Shown here: positions 35,184 to 44,397 of the stretch, one piece after another
Position numbering within the stretch: the stretch's first letter is position 1
How the letters are laid out: every line of letters begins with the position of its first letter
Assembly: GCF_024721115.1 (NCBI RefSeq)
Contig: NZ_JAMDHK010000002.1
Span: forward strand, 1 to 64,000
DNA from: Salipiger pentaromativorans
GTDB lineage: Bacteria; Pseudomonadota; Alphaproteobacteria; Rhodobacterales; Rhodobacteraceae
DNA length: 64,000 nucleotides
Direction of reading: 5' to 3'
Program-made: the position numbers and the translations under genes
Notes under the pieces: generated by a model
The model's input: the letters and a program-made list of their open reading frames with translations, nothing else
What the model was told of the DNA's origin: nothing
Databases searched by the model: none

Positions 35184-36395
35184 TCAAACCCTTTCGATAA
35201 TCGTTGCGGCGCCCATGCCGCTTGCGACGCAAAGCGTGGCGAGCCCGGTGCCTTTGCCGCTGCGCTCCAGCTCGTCGAGCAGCGTGCCGAGGAGGATGGC
35301 TCCGGTGGCGCCCAGCGGGTGGCCCAAAGCGATGGCGCCGCCGTTGACGTTGACCTTGTCCGCGTCCACGTCGAAAGCCTGCAAAAACCGCAGCACCACC
35401 GCCGCGAAGGCTTCGTTCACTTCGAAAAGGTCGATGTCGGAGATCGCCATGCCGCTCTCGGCGAGGATCTTTTCGGTGACGGGCACGGGGCCGGTGAGCA
35501 TCATCGTCGGATCGGTGCCGATCTTGGCGGTGGCGCGGATGCGGGCGCGGGGCGTCAACCCGTGGGCCTCGCCAAAGGCCTTGCTGCCGATCAGCAGCGC
35601 CGCCGCGCCATCCACGATGCCCGAGCTGTTGCCCGCGTGGTGGATATGGTCGATCCGTTCGAGATGCGGGTATTTCATCAATGCGAGCTGGTCGAAGCCG
35701 GGCATCACCTCGCCCATCTCCCGGAAGGCGGGGGACAGCGCGCCAAGGCTTTGCATGTCGGTGCCGGGGCGCATGTGTTCGTCGCGGTCGAGAAGGGTGA
35801 GCCCGTTCACGTCGCGGACCGGAATCACCGAGCGCGCAAAACGCCCCTCGTCCCAGGCGATGGCCGCGCGGCGCTGGCTTTCCACCGCCAGCGCGTCGGC
35901 CTCGTCGCGGGAAAAGCCGTATTCGGTGGCGATGAGATCGGCGGCGATGCCCTGCGGGATGAAATAGGTCTTCATGGCCAGGCTCGGGTCCACGGCGATC
36001 GCCGCCCCGTCGCTGCCCATGGCGACGCGCCCCATCATCTCGACCCCGCCCGCGATATAGCCCGCGCCCGCGCCGCCGCGGATCTGGTTCGCGGCGAGGT
36101 TCACCGCCTCCAGCCCCGAGGCGCAGAAGCGGTTGATGCTGAGGCCGGGAATGGCCTCGTCGAGCTCCGAGGCCAGCACGGCGGAGCGCGCCAGGCAGCC
36201 GCCCTGTTCGCCCACCTGCGTGGCGTTGCCCCAGATCACATCCTCGACCGCCGGGCCGGAGAGCCCGTTGCGCGCGGCCAGCGCGTCGAGCGTGAGGGCG
36301 GAGAGCCGCAGCGCGGTCACCTCCTGCAAGGCGCCGTCCTTGCGGCCCCGGCCGCGCGGGGTGCGGATCGCGTCGTAGATATAGGCCTCGGTCAT
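35184..36395 (-). CDS. Acetyl-CoA C-acyltransferase (thiolase)
   Basis: A 403-residue thiolase. Nucleophile Cys91 (NRFCASGLEA), His in NEAFAAV and GHPLGATG, and base Cys in CVASGMG are present. Strong GAGGAGG before the ATG. It cleaves 3-ketoacyl-CoA produced by the downstream FadJ-type enzyme; sequence alone does not separate FadA/FadI from biosynthetic forms, but context favours degradation. Confidence 0.93.
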   Translation of the reverse strand: MTEAYIYDAIRTPRGRGRKDGALQEVTALRLSALTLDALAARNGLSGPAVEDVIWGNATQVGEQGGCLARSAVLASELDEAIPGLSINRFCASGLEAVNLAANQIRGGAGAGYIAGGVEMMGRVAMGSDGAAIAVDPSLAMKTYFIPQGIAADLIATEYGFSRDEADALAVESQRRAAIAWDEGRFARSVIPVRDVNGLTLLDRDEHMRPGTDMQSLGALSPAFREMGEVMPGFDQLALMKYPHLERIDHIHHAGNSSGIVDGAAALLIGSKAFGEAHGLTPRARIRATAKIGTDPTMMLTGPVPVTEKILAESGMAISDIDLFEVNEAFAAVVLRFLQAFDVDADKVNVNGGAIALGHPLGATGAILLGTLLDELERSGKGTGLATLCVASGMGAATIIERV

Positions 36396-36405
36396 CGGCG
36401 CCTCC

Positions 36406-37044
36406 TCAGGCCCGGTCGGCGGGCGAGCCGGGCATCAGATCGTAGGGGTGTTTCCAGCCGTCGAGGCTCTGGATATTGCCGAGCCAGCGGTCGATCCGCG
36501 GCCAGTCTTCGCGGGCAAAGCCGAAGGGTTCGGGGTAGAAAAGGTAACCGCAGCAGCAGAAATCGGCATTGCTGGGGCCGTCGCCCACCATCCAGTCGCG
36601 CCCGTCGAGATGGGCGTCGAGCACCTGATAGGCGGCCTTCAGCCGGCCCTGGGTGAAGGCGATGGCCTCGGCGGGGCGTTTCTCTTCGGGGAGGAAATTC
36701 ATCAGGAACCGCGCCGTGCCCGCCTGGCTCGAAAGCTTGTGGTTGTCCCAGAACATCCAGCGCATCACCTCGCGCGCCTCCTCCGGCGTGGTGCCGCCGA
36801 AGCGGCCCGATTTCTCGCTGATATACATCTGGATGACGCCGGACTGGCTGAGCTTCAGATCGCCGTCCACCAGCACGGGCGCCTCGCCCATCTCGTTGAT
36901 CTCGCTGCGATACTCCGGCGTGCGGGTCTCGCCGCCGAAGAAATTCACCTTCACCGGCGCCCAGTCTAGACCCGAGAGTTCCAGCGGCAGCGCCGCCTTG
37001 TAGGCGTTGCCGGATTCGCCAAAGCAATAGAGTTTCATGGTCAT
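36406..37044 (-). CDS. Glutathione S-transferase
   Basis: A 212-residue GST: thioredoxin-like N-terminal domain (MKLYCFGESGNAYKAALPLELSG, cis-Pro in EAPVLVD, LSQSGVIQMYI) and an all-helical C-terminal domain. It lies 10 bp from the thiolase gene and is probably co-transcribed. Substrate unknown. Confidence 0.9.
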   Translation of the reverse strand: MTMKLYCFGESGNAYKAALPLELSGLDWAPVKVNFFGGETRTPEYRSEINEMGEAPVLVDGDLKLSQSGVIQMYISEKSGRFGGTTPEEAREVMRWMFWDNHKLSSQAGTARFLMNFLPEEKRPAEAIAFTQGRLKAAYQVLDAHLDGRDWMVGDGPSNADFCCCGYLFYPEPFGFAREDWPRIDRWLGNIQSLDGWKHPYDLMPGSPADRA

Positions 37045-37086
37045 CGCGGGTCTCCCGTCGTTGTGTGGGCGGCACCGGAATGGTGC

Positions 37087-37106
37087 GTATTTTGAAAGAG
37101 AAGAAG
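37087..37106 (+). repeat. Hairpin-linked motif, copy B
   Basis: GTATTTTGAAAGAGAAGAAG, immediately behind a 5-bp hairpin (GCACC/GGTGC, 37072-37086). No rightward gene precedes it, so this copy is an orphan. Confidence 0.65.
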
Positions 37107-37320
37107 CACAAGGGGGCAGGGGGAAAGTAACGCCCGGTTAACGATCTTCTGGTTGCATCGGGGGGCGGTACAGGCTGGCGAGCCGATGACCGCAAGAGGA
37201 GAAGCGCCGCCGCCCCGCCTGCGTTCCGCCTGGCGGTCGGGCCGGGCGGCGGCGTACCGGGAAGAAGGGCCGGCCGATTGCCGCCCGCGCTGCCTTTGAG
37301 GGTCCGATACGCGGTCTGCC

Positions 37321-37340
37321 CTTCTTCTCTTTCCAAATAC
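37321..37340 (-). repeat. Hairpin-linked motif, copy C
   Basis: GTATTTGGAAAGAGAAGAAG read leftward, about 65 nt downstream of the stop of the 37406 gene and preceded by a 6-bp hairpin at 37375-37390. Confidence 0.7.
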
Positions 37341-37405
37341 GCGCATTCGGGTCTCTCCTCCCTTGCGGCGGCGGGGCAGGGGCGCCTGCCATGCCACCGG
37401 AACGC

Positions 37406-37618
37406 TCAGCGCTTGCGCGCCTCCAGCTCGGCATTGAAGAGCCGCAGCCGGTGCGCCAGCAGCTCGCCATCGGTGACGCTGTCGAAATGTTCGAAGAGAA
37501 AGGACAGCGCCTCGCCCTCGTCGAGCCCGGCCTCTGCGGAGAATTTCTTCAAGCCGCGATAGCCGTCTTCCGTCATCGCGACGGGAAAACGGCGGGTCAG
37601 GCGGAAGCGTTTGGGCAT
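37406..37618 (-). CDS. Small ribbon-helix-helix-like protein
   Basis: A 70-residue basic-start protein (MPKRFRLTRRFPVAMTEDGYRGLKKFSAEAGLDEGEALSFLFE, broken here only by reading) with the strand-helix-helix character of RHH DNA-binding or antitoxin proteins. GGAGAG is nine bases before the ATG. It follows the acyl-CoA dehydrogenase gene on the same strand, with a palindromic repeat in between. The RHH assignment is by pattern only. Confidence 0.65.
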   Translation of the reverse strand: MPKRFRLTRRFPVAMTEDGYRGLKKFSAEAGLDEGEALSFLFEHFDSVTDGELLAHRLRLFNAELEARKR

Positions 37619-37635
37619 GTCGAAAATCTCTCCTC

Positions 37636-37660
37636 CGTAGGGTGGGCAATCCTGCCCACC
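37636..37660 (-). repeat. Dispersed palindromic repeat, copy 4
   Basis: Identical to copies 1 and 2 but inverted: CGTAG, then GGTGGGCA, loop ATCC, TGCCCACC. It lies 8 bp behind the stop of the acyl-CoA dehydrogenase gene. Confidence 0.9.
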
Positions 37661-37667
37661 GTCCGTC

Positions 37668-39446
37668 TCAGAACGCCTCCGCGTCAAGCGCCATCACCGG
37701 CGCGGCGCCGCTTTCGATGCGGGCCAGATGGGTGCGTGTGGCGGGCAATTGCCGTGCCATGTAGTAGCGGCCCGTCGCGATCTTGGCGGTGAAAAACCCC
37801 GCGTCGCCGCCGGCGTCCAGCGCGGATTGCGCCGCCAGGGCCATGCGGGTCCACATCAGGCCGAGGCAGACATGGCCGAAGAGATGCATGATATCATAGG
37901 CACCCGCCAGTACCGCGTTGGGATCTGCCGCGCCATGGCTCAGGCAAAAGCCGATGGCCGTGCGCAGATCCTCGGCTGCCGCCGCGAGCGGGGTCAGGAA
38001 CTGCGCATCGAACGCCGCGTCCCGGCCCCGATGCTCGGCAAGCAGCGCGTCGATCATCGTCAGGAAGGCGGTGACCGCAGCGCCCTTGTCCGCGCCCAGC
38101 TTGCGGCCCACCAGATCCAGCGCCTGGATTCCGTTGGTGCCCTCGTAGATCGTGGTGACCCGGGCATCGCGCAGGAACTGCTCGAGCCCCGCGTCGCGGG
38201 TGAAGCCGGCACCGCCGAGGGTCTGCTGCGCCAGCAGCGTGGTCTCGACCCCCTTGTCGGTGAGAAAGCCCTTGATCACCGGGGTCAGCAACGAGATCAG
38301 CGCCTCCGCCGCGGCATCGCCGCCGCGATGCGCGCGGTCGATCAGCGTGGCGCCCCAGAGCACAAGCGCGCGGGCGCCCTCGACAAAGGATTTCTGGTCC
38401 ATGAGATTGCGGCGCACATCCGGATGCACCAGGATCGGATCCGCCGGGCCCGCAGGGTTCCGGACCCCGGTCGCATCGCGCCCCTGCAGCCGCTCGCGGG
38501 CAAAAGCCAGCGCGGCCCCATAGGCCGCCGCGCCCTGCGCATAGCCTTGCAGCCCGACCGCCAGCCGCGCCTCGTTCATCATGGTGAACATGGCGCGCAG
38601 CCCGGCATGCGGGGGGCCGATCAGCTCTCCGATTGCGCCGTCGTATTGCATCATGCAGGTGGCGTTGCCGTGCAGGCCCATCTTGCGCTCCAGCCCGCCG
38701 CAGACCACCGCATTGCGCGCGCCGGGCGTGCCGTCGGCGTTGGGCAGGCGTTTCGGCACGATGAACAGCGAGAGGCCCTTGACCCCCTCGGGGCCGCCGG
38801 GGATGCGGGCCAGCACCAGATGCACGATGTTGTCCGTCAGATCGTGCTCGCCCGCCGAGATCCAGATCTTCTGGCCGGTGATCCGGTAGCGGCCGTCCGG
38901 CTGCGGGTCGGCCCGGGTGCGGATGAGCCCCAGATCCGTGCCGCATTGCGGCTCGGTCAGGTTCATGGTGCCGCCCCAGATCCCGCGCGCCAGCTTCGGC
39001 AGATAAAGCGCCTTCTGCGCCTCGGAGCCATGCGCGTGGATCGCGTTATACGCGCCATGCGCCAGGCCCAGATACATCTGAAAGGCCATATTGGCCGAGG
39101 AGAACAGTTCGCCCGCCGCGGTGGCGAGCACATAGGGCAGGCCCTGGCCGCCATAGGCCGGATCGCAGTCGAGCGCCGTCCAGCCGCCGTCGCGCATCGC
39201 GTCGAAGGCAGCCTTGAACCCCTCCGGCGTGCGCACCGCGCCGTTTTCGAGCCGGCAGCCCTCTTTGTCTCCTGCCGGGTTCAGCGGCGCCAGAACGGTC
39301 TCGGCCAGTTTCGCGGCTTCGCCAAGGATCGCGGCGGTGGTGTCGCGGTCCAGCTCTTCATATCCGGGGATCCCGGCCCGATCGACGTTCAGGACGTCGT
39401 GCAACACAAACATCAGATCCCCAACAGGGGCGGTGTAGCGCGGCAT
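37668..39446 (-). CDS. Acyl-CoA dehydrogenase, long DmdC-like type
   Basis: A 592-residue acyl-CoA dehydrogenase with the extra C-terminal domain of the long family that includes DmdC (methylmercaptopropionyl-CoA dehydrogenase). FAD/substrate motifs are [12 protein letters not shown] and [11 protein letters not shown], and the catalytic Glu lies in [23 protein letters not shown] precedes the ATG. It is downstream of a MerR gene and upstream of beta-oxidation genes, so medium- or long-chain acyl-CoA is as likely a substrate as a DMSP product. Confidence 0.9.
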   Translation of the reverse strand: MPRYTAPVGDLMFVLHDVLNVDRAGIPGYEELDRDTTAAILGEAAKLAETVLAPLNPAGDKEGCRLENGAVRTPEGFKAAFDAMRDGGWTALDCDPAYGGQGLPYVLATAAGELFSSANMAFQMYLGLAHGAYNAIHAHGSEAQKALYLPKLARGIWGGTMNLTEPQCGTDLGLIRTRADPQPDGRYRITGQKIWISAGEHDLTDNIVHLVLARIPGGPEGVKGLSLFIVPKRLPNADGTPGARNAVVCGGLERKMGLHGNATCMMQYDGAIGELIGPPHAGLRAMFTMMNEARLAVGLQGYAQGAAAYGAALAFARERLQGRDATGVRNPAGPADPILVHPDVRRNLMDQKSFVEGARALVLWGATLIDRAHRGGDAAAEALISLLTPVIKGFLTDKGVETTLLAQQTLGGAGFTRDAGLEQFLRDARVTTIYEGTNGIQALDLVGRKLGADKGAAVTAFLTMIDALLAEHRGRDAAFDAQFLTPLAAAAEDLRTAIGFCLSHGAADPNAVLAGAYDIMHLFGHVCLGLMWTRMALAAQSALDAGGDAGFFTAKIATGRYYMARQLPATRTHLARIESGAAPVMALDAEAF

Positions 39447-39479
39447 GGGCCTCCTCCTCGGTCCCGTGCCGGCTGATGC

Positions 39480-39878
39480 TCAGCCGGCCTTTTTCTGCTG
39501 CAGTTGCTCCAGCATCTTTTCGCCCCAGACCATCTGCTCCTGCAACTCGGCGATGGCCGAGTTCAGCTCGTCGCGCTGGGCGATCATCTCGGCGAGCCGC
39601 TGCTGGGCGACTTCGTAGGTGCGGGCGATCTGCGTCTGCTGCTGGTCGCCCATGTGGTAGAGATCCAGCAACTGCCGGATTTCCTCGAGGCTGAACCCGA
39701 AGCGCTTGCCGCGCAGGATCAGCTTGAGGCGGGCGCGGTCGCGCCGCGTGAAGAGCCGCTTCTGCCCTTCGCGGATCGGAAAGAGCAGTTCCTTCTGCTC
39801 GTAAAATCGCAGCGTCCGCGGTGTGACGTCGAACAGGTCGCACATCTCGCGGATCGTCATCAATCGGTCTTCGCTCAT
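39480..39878 (-). CDS. MerR-family regulator of acyl-CoA oxidation
   Basis: A 132-residue MerR regulator: winged helix MTIREMCDLFDVTPRTLRFYEQKELLFP, wing and second helix RDRARLKLILRGKRFGFSLEEIRQLLDLY, and a dimerisation coiled coil to the end. There is no Cys metal site. This resembles the LiuR/PsrA-like MerR proteins that control fatty and branched-chain acid oxidation. It heads the acyl-CoA dehydrogenase gene by 33 bp. Confidence 0.92.
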   Translation of the reverse strand: MSEDRLMTIREMCDLFDVTPRTLRFYEQKELLFPIREGQKRLFTRRDRARLKLILRGKRFGFSLEEIRQLLDLYHMGDQQQTQIARTYEVAQQRLAEMIAQRDELNSAIAELQEQMVWGEKMLEQLQQKKAG

Positions 39879-39956
39879 CGGTCTTGAAACCCTCACCTTG
39901 CGTTAAGATGCAGCGTGAGGTGCTCTTTCCCACCCAGTCTTACAATGGGAAATTTC

Positions 39957-39998
39957 GTTTACGTAACTCAGGCGCTACGTCACTTTTGGATTGACGTA
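39957..39998. promoter_or_regulatory. Palindromic MerR-type operators
   Basis: GTTTACGTAAC (core TTACGTAA, 39959-39966) lies next to an inverted repeat TACGTCA, nine bases, TGACGTA (39976-39998). A further half site TCACGTCAT follows near 40008. From memory, LiuR-type MerR proteins use TTACGT-rich palindromes, so these are probable sites for one or both neighbouring MerR regulators. Confidence 0.65.
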
Positions 39999-40130
39999 AC
40001 TTCCTTTCACGTCATGTGCCGATTGCGAAAACATTCTTTCAATGCGATATGTGTTTGCGCAACGCGGTTCGCGGCGTTTCCGGGGATTTTACCAAAGCGC
40101 TTCGAAAATAACAGGGGCGGGCGAATCGGA

Positions 40131-40502
40131 TCACTCGCCGAGCGCCCTCGCGGTGTCGTCCCGAAGCGCTTTGAGTTCGGCCATCGCCTCTTCGAGCTGG
40201 CGGTGCTGCTCTGCCAGCTCGGCAAGTTGACGGTCGGCGATCTCGACCCAGGCGCGCATCTGCGCCTCGTTGCCTTCCTGGTCGCGGATCTCCAGCCATT
40301 GCCGGATGTCCTCGAGCTGGAAGCCGAACTTGCGGCCGCGCAGGATCAGCACCATGCGGGCCACCTCGCGAGGGCCGTAATACCGCGCACGGCCCTCGCG
40401 CTCGGGGGACAGCAGCTCGATATATTCGTAATAGCGCAGGGTACGCGGTGTGACCGCGAAGCGCTCGCACATTTCCTTGAAGCTGAGGCGGGTCTCGCTC
40501 AT
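40131..40502 (-). CDS. Second MerR-family regulator
   Basis: A 123-residue MerR protein, similar to its neighbour: LSFKEMCERFAVTPRTLRYYEYIELLSPEREGRARYYG, then LILRGRKFGFQLEDIRQWLEI and a coiled coil. AAGGAGGAG before the ATG fixes the start; the frame runs 46 codons further without coding character. It is divergent from a thioesterase gene. Two tandem MerR paralogues beside one catabolic cluster suggest separate or hierarchical effectors. Confidence 0.9.
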   Translation of the reverse strand: MSETRLSFKEMCERFAVTPRTLRYYEYIELLSPEREGRARYYGPREVARMVLILRGRKFGFQLEDIRQWLEIRDQEGNEAQMRAWVEIADRQLAELAEQHRQLEEAMAELKALRDDTARALGE

Positions 40503-40639
40503 CCGCTCCTCCTTGGTTTCGGGCGGAACGTAGAGCGCGGCGTCAGGCAGGGCAATATGCGGGCAGCGGGCAGCCGCCATGCTCTTGCAGAGAGGCTCGG
40601 GGGTCCGCATAAAGGCCGCGACACGCAAGGAGACGCGCA

Positions 40640-41065
40640 ATGAGCGCCGTAAAGACCCAGTTCGCCCGCGATTTCATCCAGCGCGTGCCGCAGGCGCGGG
40701 CGCTCGGGCTGGAAATGCTCGAGATCGGCGATGGGATCGCGGTGATCCGGATGCCCTATGATCCGGAGATCGTGGGCGACCCGGAAACCGGCGTGATCCA
40801 TGGCGGCGCGGTCTCGACCCTGATGGACACCTGCGGCGGGGCGGCCTGCATGGCGCACCCGTCGAACCCCGGCGGCACCGCCACCATCAGCCTGCGCATC
40901 GACTATCTGCGCGCGGCCACGCCGGGGCAGGCGATCACCGCCCGGGCGGAATGTTATCATGTCACCCGGTCTGTGGCCTTCGTCCGCGCCACCGCGCATG
41001 ACGACGACACCGAGAATCCGGTCGTCACCGCGACGGGCACCTTTACCGTGGAGCGCGCGCGATGA
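40640..41065 (+). CDS. PaaI-type hotdog thioesterase
   Basis: A 141-residue hotdog-fold thioesterase with the HGGAVSTLMDTCGGAA catalytic helix start and TISLRIDYLRAATPGQ strand. It would hydrolyse acyl-CoA in the cytosol. Overlaps the next thioesterase gene by four bases. Confidence 0.9.
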   Translation: MSAVKTQFARDFIQRVPQARALGLEMLEIGDGIAVIRMPYDPEIVGDPETGVIHGGAVSTLMDTCGGAACMAHPSNPGGTATISLRIDYLRAATPGQAITARAECYHVTRSVAFVRATAHDDDTENPVVTATGTFTVERAR

Positions 41066-41571
41066 GCCGGCCGCAGCCCGAACCCATGCAGGTGGTCAAG
41101 CAGCGCCGCGACGCGGCGCTGGCGGCGCTGGCCGGCCGTGTGCCCTATATCCGCTTCATCAATATCAGCTTCGACCGGCGCGGCGACGAGCTGACCGGCG
41201 TGCTGAATTTCGACGAGAAGCTCATCGGCAATCCCGAGCTGCCGGCGCTGCACGGCGGCGTGACGGCGGCGTTCCTCGAGGTGACCTCGATCATCACCCT
41301 GAGCTGGACGGTGCTGTGGGAAGATGTCGAGACCGGCGCACTGACCCAGGAGGCGCTGGAAAAGGGCGCGCTGCCGCGGCTGCCCAAGACCATCGACTTC
41401 ACCGTGGATTACCTGCGCTCAGGCCTGCCGCGCGATGCCTATGCGCGCGCCTACGTGACGCGCTCGGGGCGGCGCTATGCCAGCGTGCGTGCCGAGGCCT
41501 GGCAGGACAATCACGACCGTCCCATCGCGCAGGCGCATGCGCATTTTCTGATGCCGCGCAAAGATGTCTGA
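41062..41571 (+). CDS. Second PaaI-type hotdog thioesterase
   Basis: A 169-residue hotdog protein (LHGGVTAAFLEVTSIITLSW, TIDFTVDYLRSGLPRDAYARA). It is coupled to the preceding thioesterase; the two could form a heteromer or treat different acyl-CoA pools of the neighbouring beta-oxidation cluster. Confidence 0.88.
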   Translation: MSRPQPEPMQVVKQRRDAALAALAGRVPYIRFINISFDRRGDELTGVLNFDEKLIGNPELPALHGGVTAAFLEVTSIITLSWTVLWEDVETGALTQEALEKGALPRLPKTIDFTVDYLRSGLPRDAYARAYVTRSGRRYASVRAEAWQDNHDRPIAQAHAHFLMPRKDV

Positions 41572-41620
41572 GCGCCGCGTCCCGCGCGCCCTGCGGCGGC
41601 GCTGAACCACGGGCCTGCTC

Positions 41621-42970
41621 ATGCATCGCGACGACTCCGTTCCGCCCGTCACCCATGGCCGCGTGCTGAAGATCGCGGTGCCGATCCTGCTGTCGAACGT
41701 GACCATCCCGATTCTCGGTGCGGTCGATACCGGGGTGGTGGGGCAGATCCCGCAGCCCGAGCCCATCGCGGCGGTCGGCGTCGGGGCAATCGTGCTGTCG
41801 GCGATCTACTGGGTCTTCGGCTTTCTGCGCATGGGCACGGTGGGAATGGCGGCGCAGGCGGCGGGCGCGGGCGACCGCGCCGAGGTGTCCGCGCTGCTGA
41901 CCCGGGCGCTGCTCATCGGCCTGGCGGGCGGGCTTGCGCTGATCCTGCTGCAACGGGCGATCTTTGCCGGGGCCTTCGCGGTCTCTCCGGCCTCGGCCGA
42001 GGTCGAGGCGCTGGCCCGCAGCTATATGCAGATCCGCATCTGGTCGGCACCCGCCGCCATCGCGATTTTCGGCATCACCGGCTGGCTCATCGCGCAGGAG
42101 CGCACGCGCGGTGTCTTTGTGCTGCAACTCTGGATGAACGGCATCAACGTGGGGCTGGACCTGTTCTTTGTGCTCGGGCTCGACTGGGGTGTCGAGGGGG
42201 TCGCGATTGCCACTTTCGTGGCCGAATGGTCGGGGCTCGCCATGGGGCTGTGGCTGTGCCGGGACACGTTCCGCGCCCCCGCGGCGCGGGACTGGGCGCG
42301 GATCCTCGACCGTGTCCGGTTGCGCCGCATGGCGCTGGTGAACACCGACATCCTGATCCGCTCGATGCTGCTTGAGGCGATTTTTGTCTCGTTCCTGCTG
42401 GTCGGCGGCAAGTTCGGCGATGTGACGCTTGCGGCCAATCAGGTGCTGCTCCAGTTCCTGATGATCACCGGCTACGCGCTGGACGGCTTCGCCTTTGCCG
42501 CCGAGGCGTTGGTGGGGCGGGCCTTTGGCGCGGGGCAGATCGCGCTGTTGCGGCGGGGGGCGCTGCTGACCAGCCTCTGGGCGGCGGCGGTGGCGCTGCT
42601 GATGGCGCTGGTCTTCGGCCTGTTCGGACCGGCCATCGTGGATGTCATGGCGACCGATCCCGAGGTGCAGGCCGAGGCGCGGGTCTATCTTCCCTGGATG
42701 GTGCTGGCGCCGCTGACCCAGCTTGCGCTGGTCATGTTCGACGGCATCTTCATCGGTGCGACCCGGTCGCGCGACATGCGCAACATGATGATCGTCGCGG
42801 CGGCGCTGTATTTCGCGACGCTGATGCTGCTGATCGGACCGATGGGCAATCACGGGCTTTGGCTGGCGCTTCAGATCTCCTTCGTGGCGCGCGGCCTGAC
42901 GCTGGCGCTGCGCTACCCCGCGCTCGAGCGCGCGGCGGCGGGCGGCGGTCTTGCCGGAGGGGCGGTTTAG
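41621..42970 (+). CDS. MATE-family efflux transporter (DinF-like)
   Basis: A 449-residue membrane protein with 12 predicted helices in two halves, starting HGRVLKIAVPILLSNVTIPILGAVDTGVVGQ, typical of the DinF branch of MATE cation-antiport exporters. It follows the thioesterases by about 50 bp. Substrate unknown. Confidence 0.92.
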   Translation: MHRDDSVPPVTHGRVLKIAVPILLSNVTIPILGAVDTGVVGQIPQPEPIAAVGVGAIVLSAIYWVFGFLRMGTVGMAAQAAGAGDRAEVSALLTRALLIGLAGGLALILLQRAIFAGAFAVSPASAEVEALARSYMQIRIWSAPAAIAIFGITGWLIAQERTRGVFVLQLWMNGINVGLDLFFVLGLDWGVEGVAIATFVAEWSGLAMGLWLCRDTFRAPAARDWARILDRVRLRRMALVNTDILIRSMLLEAIFVSFLLVGGKFGDVTLAANQVLLQFLMITGYALDGFAFAAEALVGRAFGAGQIALLRRGALLTSLWAAAVALLMALVFGLFGPAIVDVMATDPEVQAEARVYLPWMVLAPLTQLALVMFDGIFIGATRSRDMRNMMIVAAALYFATLMLLIGPMGNHGLWLALQISFVARGLTLALRYPALERAAAGGGLAGGAV

Positions 42971-43090
42971 GCGCTTCCCGGCGCCTCGGGCCAGCCGTGA
43001 CGGAGTTTCTTCCCCGAGAAGCCGGGGCAGGGCTGGTCAAGTGGCGGTGCAATGCACTAGAGAAGGGCCGTTGCGAGACGGAGAAGCGCG

Positions 43091-44317
43091 ATGGACGATC
43101 TGGTCAATTCCTTCATGAACGGCCCCGACGAAAAGGGCCGCTTCGGTATCTATGGCGGGCGGTTCGTGTCCGAGACGCTGATGCCGCTGATCCTGGCGCT
43201 GGAGGAGGAATACGAGCACGCCAAGACCGACCAGAGCTTCTGGGACGAGATGGACGATCTCTGGAAGCACTATGTCGGCCGCCCCTCGCCGCTCTATTAC
43301 GCGCAGCGCATGACCGAAGAGCTGGGCGGCGCCAAGATCTATCTCAAGCGCGACGAGCTGAACCACACCGGCGCGCATAAGATCAACAATGTGCTGGGGC
43401 AGATCATCCTGGCCCGCCGCATGGGCAAGACCCGCATCATCGCCGAGACCGGGGCCGGCCAGCACGGCGTGGCCACCGCCACCGTCTGCGCCAAGTTCGG
43501 GCTGAAATGCGTGGTCTATATGGGCGCGCATGATGTCGAACGTCAGCAGCCCAATGTCTTCCGCATGCGTCTTCTGGGCGCCGAGGTGGTGCCGGTGACC
43601 TCGGGTCGCGGCACGCTGAAGGACGCGATGAACGACGCGCTGCGCGACTGGGTGACCAATGTGCGCGACACGTTCTATTGCATCGGCACGGTGGCGGGTC
43701 CGCACCCGTATCCGGCGATGGTGCGCGACTTTCAGTCGATCATCGGCAAGGAAGTGCGCTGGCAGCTTGCCGAGCAGGAGGGCGAAGGCCGTCTTCCCGA
43801 CACGGTGATCGCGGCCATCGGCGGCGGCTCCAACGCCATGGGGCTGTTCTATCCGTTCCTCGACGACCCTTCGGTGAAGATCATCGGCGTCGAGGCCGGC
43901 GGCAAGGGCGTGGACGAGAAGATGGAGCATTGCGCCTCGCTGACCGGCGGGCGCCCGGGCGTGCTGCACGGCAACCGGACCTATCTGTTGCAGGACGACG
44001 ACGGGCAGATCCTCGAGGGCTATTCGATCTCGGCGGGGCTCGACTATCCGGGGATCGGGCCCGAGCACGCCTGGCTGCACGATACGGGCCGCGCGGAATA
44101 CGTCTCGATCACCGACAAGGAGGCGCTGGAGGCGTTCCAGTTCTCCTGCCGCACCGAGGGGATCATCCCGGCGCTGGAGCCCTGCCACGCGCTGGGCCAT
44201 GTGATGAAGCTGGCGCCGACGCTGCCCAAGGACCATATCCTCGTGATGAACATGTGCGGACGCGGCGACAAGGACATCTTCACCGTCGCCAAACATCTGG
44301 GGTTCGACATGAGCTGA
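43091..44317 (+). CDS. trpB: Tryptophan synthase beta chain
   Basis: A 408-residue PLP enzyme joining indole and serine. Lys97 (HTGAHKINN) holds PLP, the GGGSNAMG phosphate loop is present, and the length is standard. GGAGA precedes the ATG. trpA is 5 kb away in this window on the other strand, so the alpha and beta genes are not co-transcribed; no trpF or trpC is present here. Confidence 0.97.
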   Translation: MDDLVNSFMNGPDEKGRFGIYGGRFVSETLMPLILALEEEYEHAKTDQSFWDEMDDLWKHYVGRPSPLYYAQRMTEELGGAKIYLKRDELNHTGAHKINNVLGQIILARRMGKTRIIAETGAGQHGVATATVCAKFGLKCVVYMGAHDVERQQPNVFRMRLLGAEVVPVTSGRGTLKDAMNDALRDWVTNVRDTFYCIGTVAGPHPYPAMVRDFQSIIGKEVRWQLAEQEGEGRLPDTVIAAIGGGSNAMGLFYPFLDDPSVKIIGVEAGGKGVDEKMEHCASLTGGRPGVLHGNRTYLLQDDDGQILEGYSISAGLDYPGIGPEHAWLHDTGRAEYVSITDKEALEAFQFSCRTEGIIPALEPCHALGHVMKLAPTLPKDHILVMNMCGRGDKDIFTVAKHLGFDMS

Positions 44318-44368
44318 GGCCCGGGGCAGGGCGCTTGCGCCCGTCTCGCCGATGACGATGACAGATCC

Positions 44369-44397
44369 GGGGCGGCAGAGATTTACTCTGCCGCCCC
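44369..44397. terminator. Hairpin enclosing the MFS stop codon
   Basis: Perfect 12-bp inverted repeat (GGGGCGGCAGAG with CTCTGCCGCCCC) around a 5-base loop containing the leftward MFS stop codon. It lies between the convergent trpB and MFS genes and may end both transcripts, though neither strand has a T tract. Confidence 0.65.

Larger units (their letters stand above)
37045..37405. other. Gene-free stretch with two copies of a 20-bp motif
   Basis: About 360 bp between the small RHH-like gene and GST. It contains two copies of the GTATTTGGAAAGAGAAGAAG family in opposite directions (37087 and 37321) and short hairpins at 37072-37086 and 37375-37390. Open frames across it look like noise. It probably ends the upstream transcript and starts the GST-thiolase-cupin-fadJ one. 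Confidence 0.55.
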
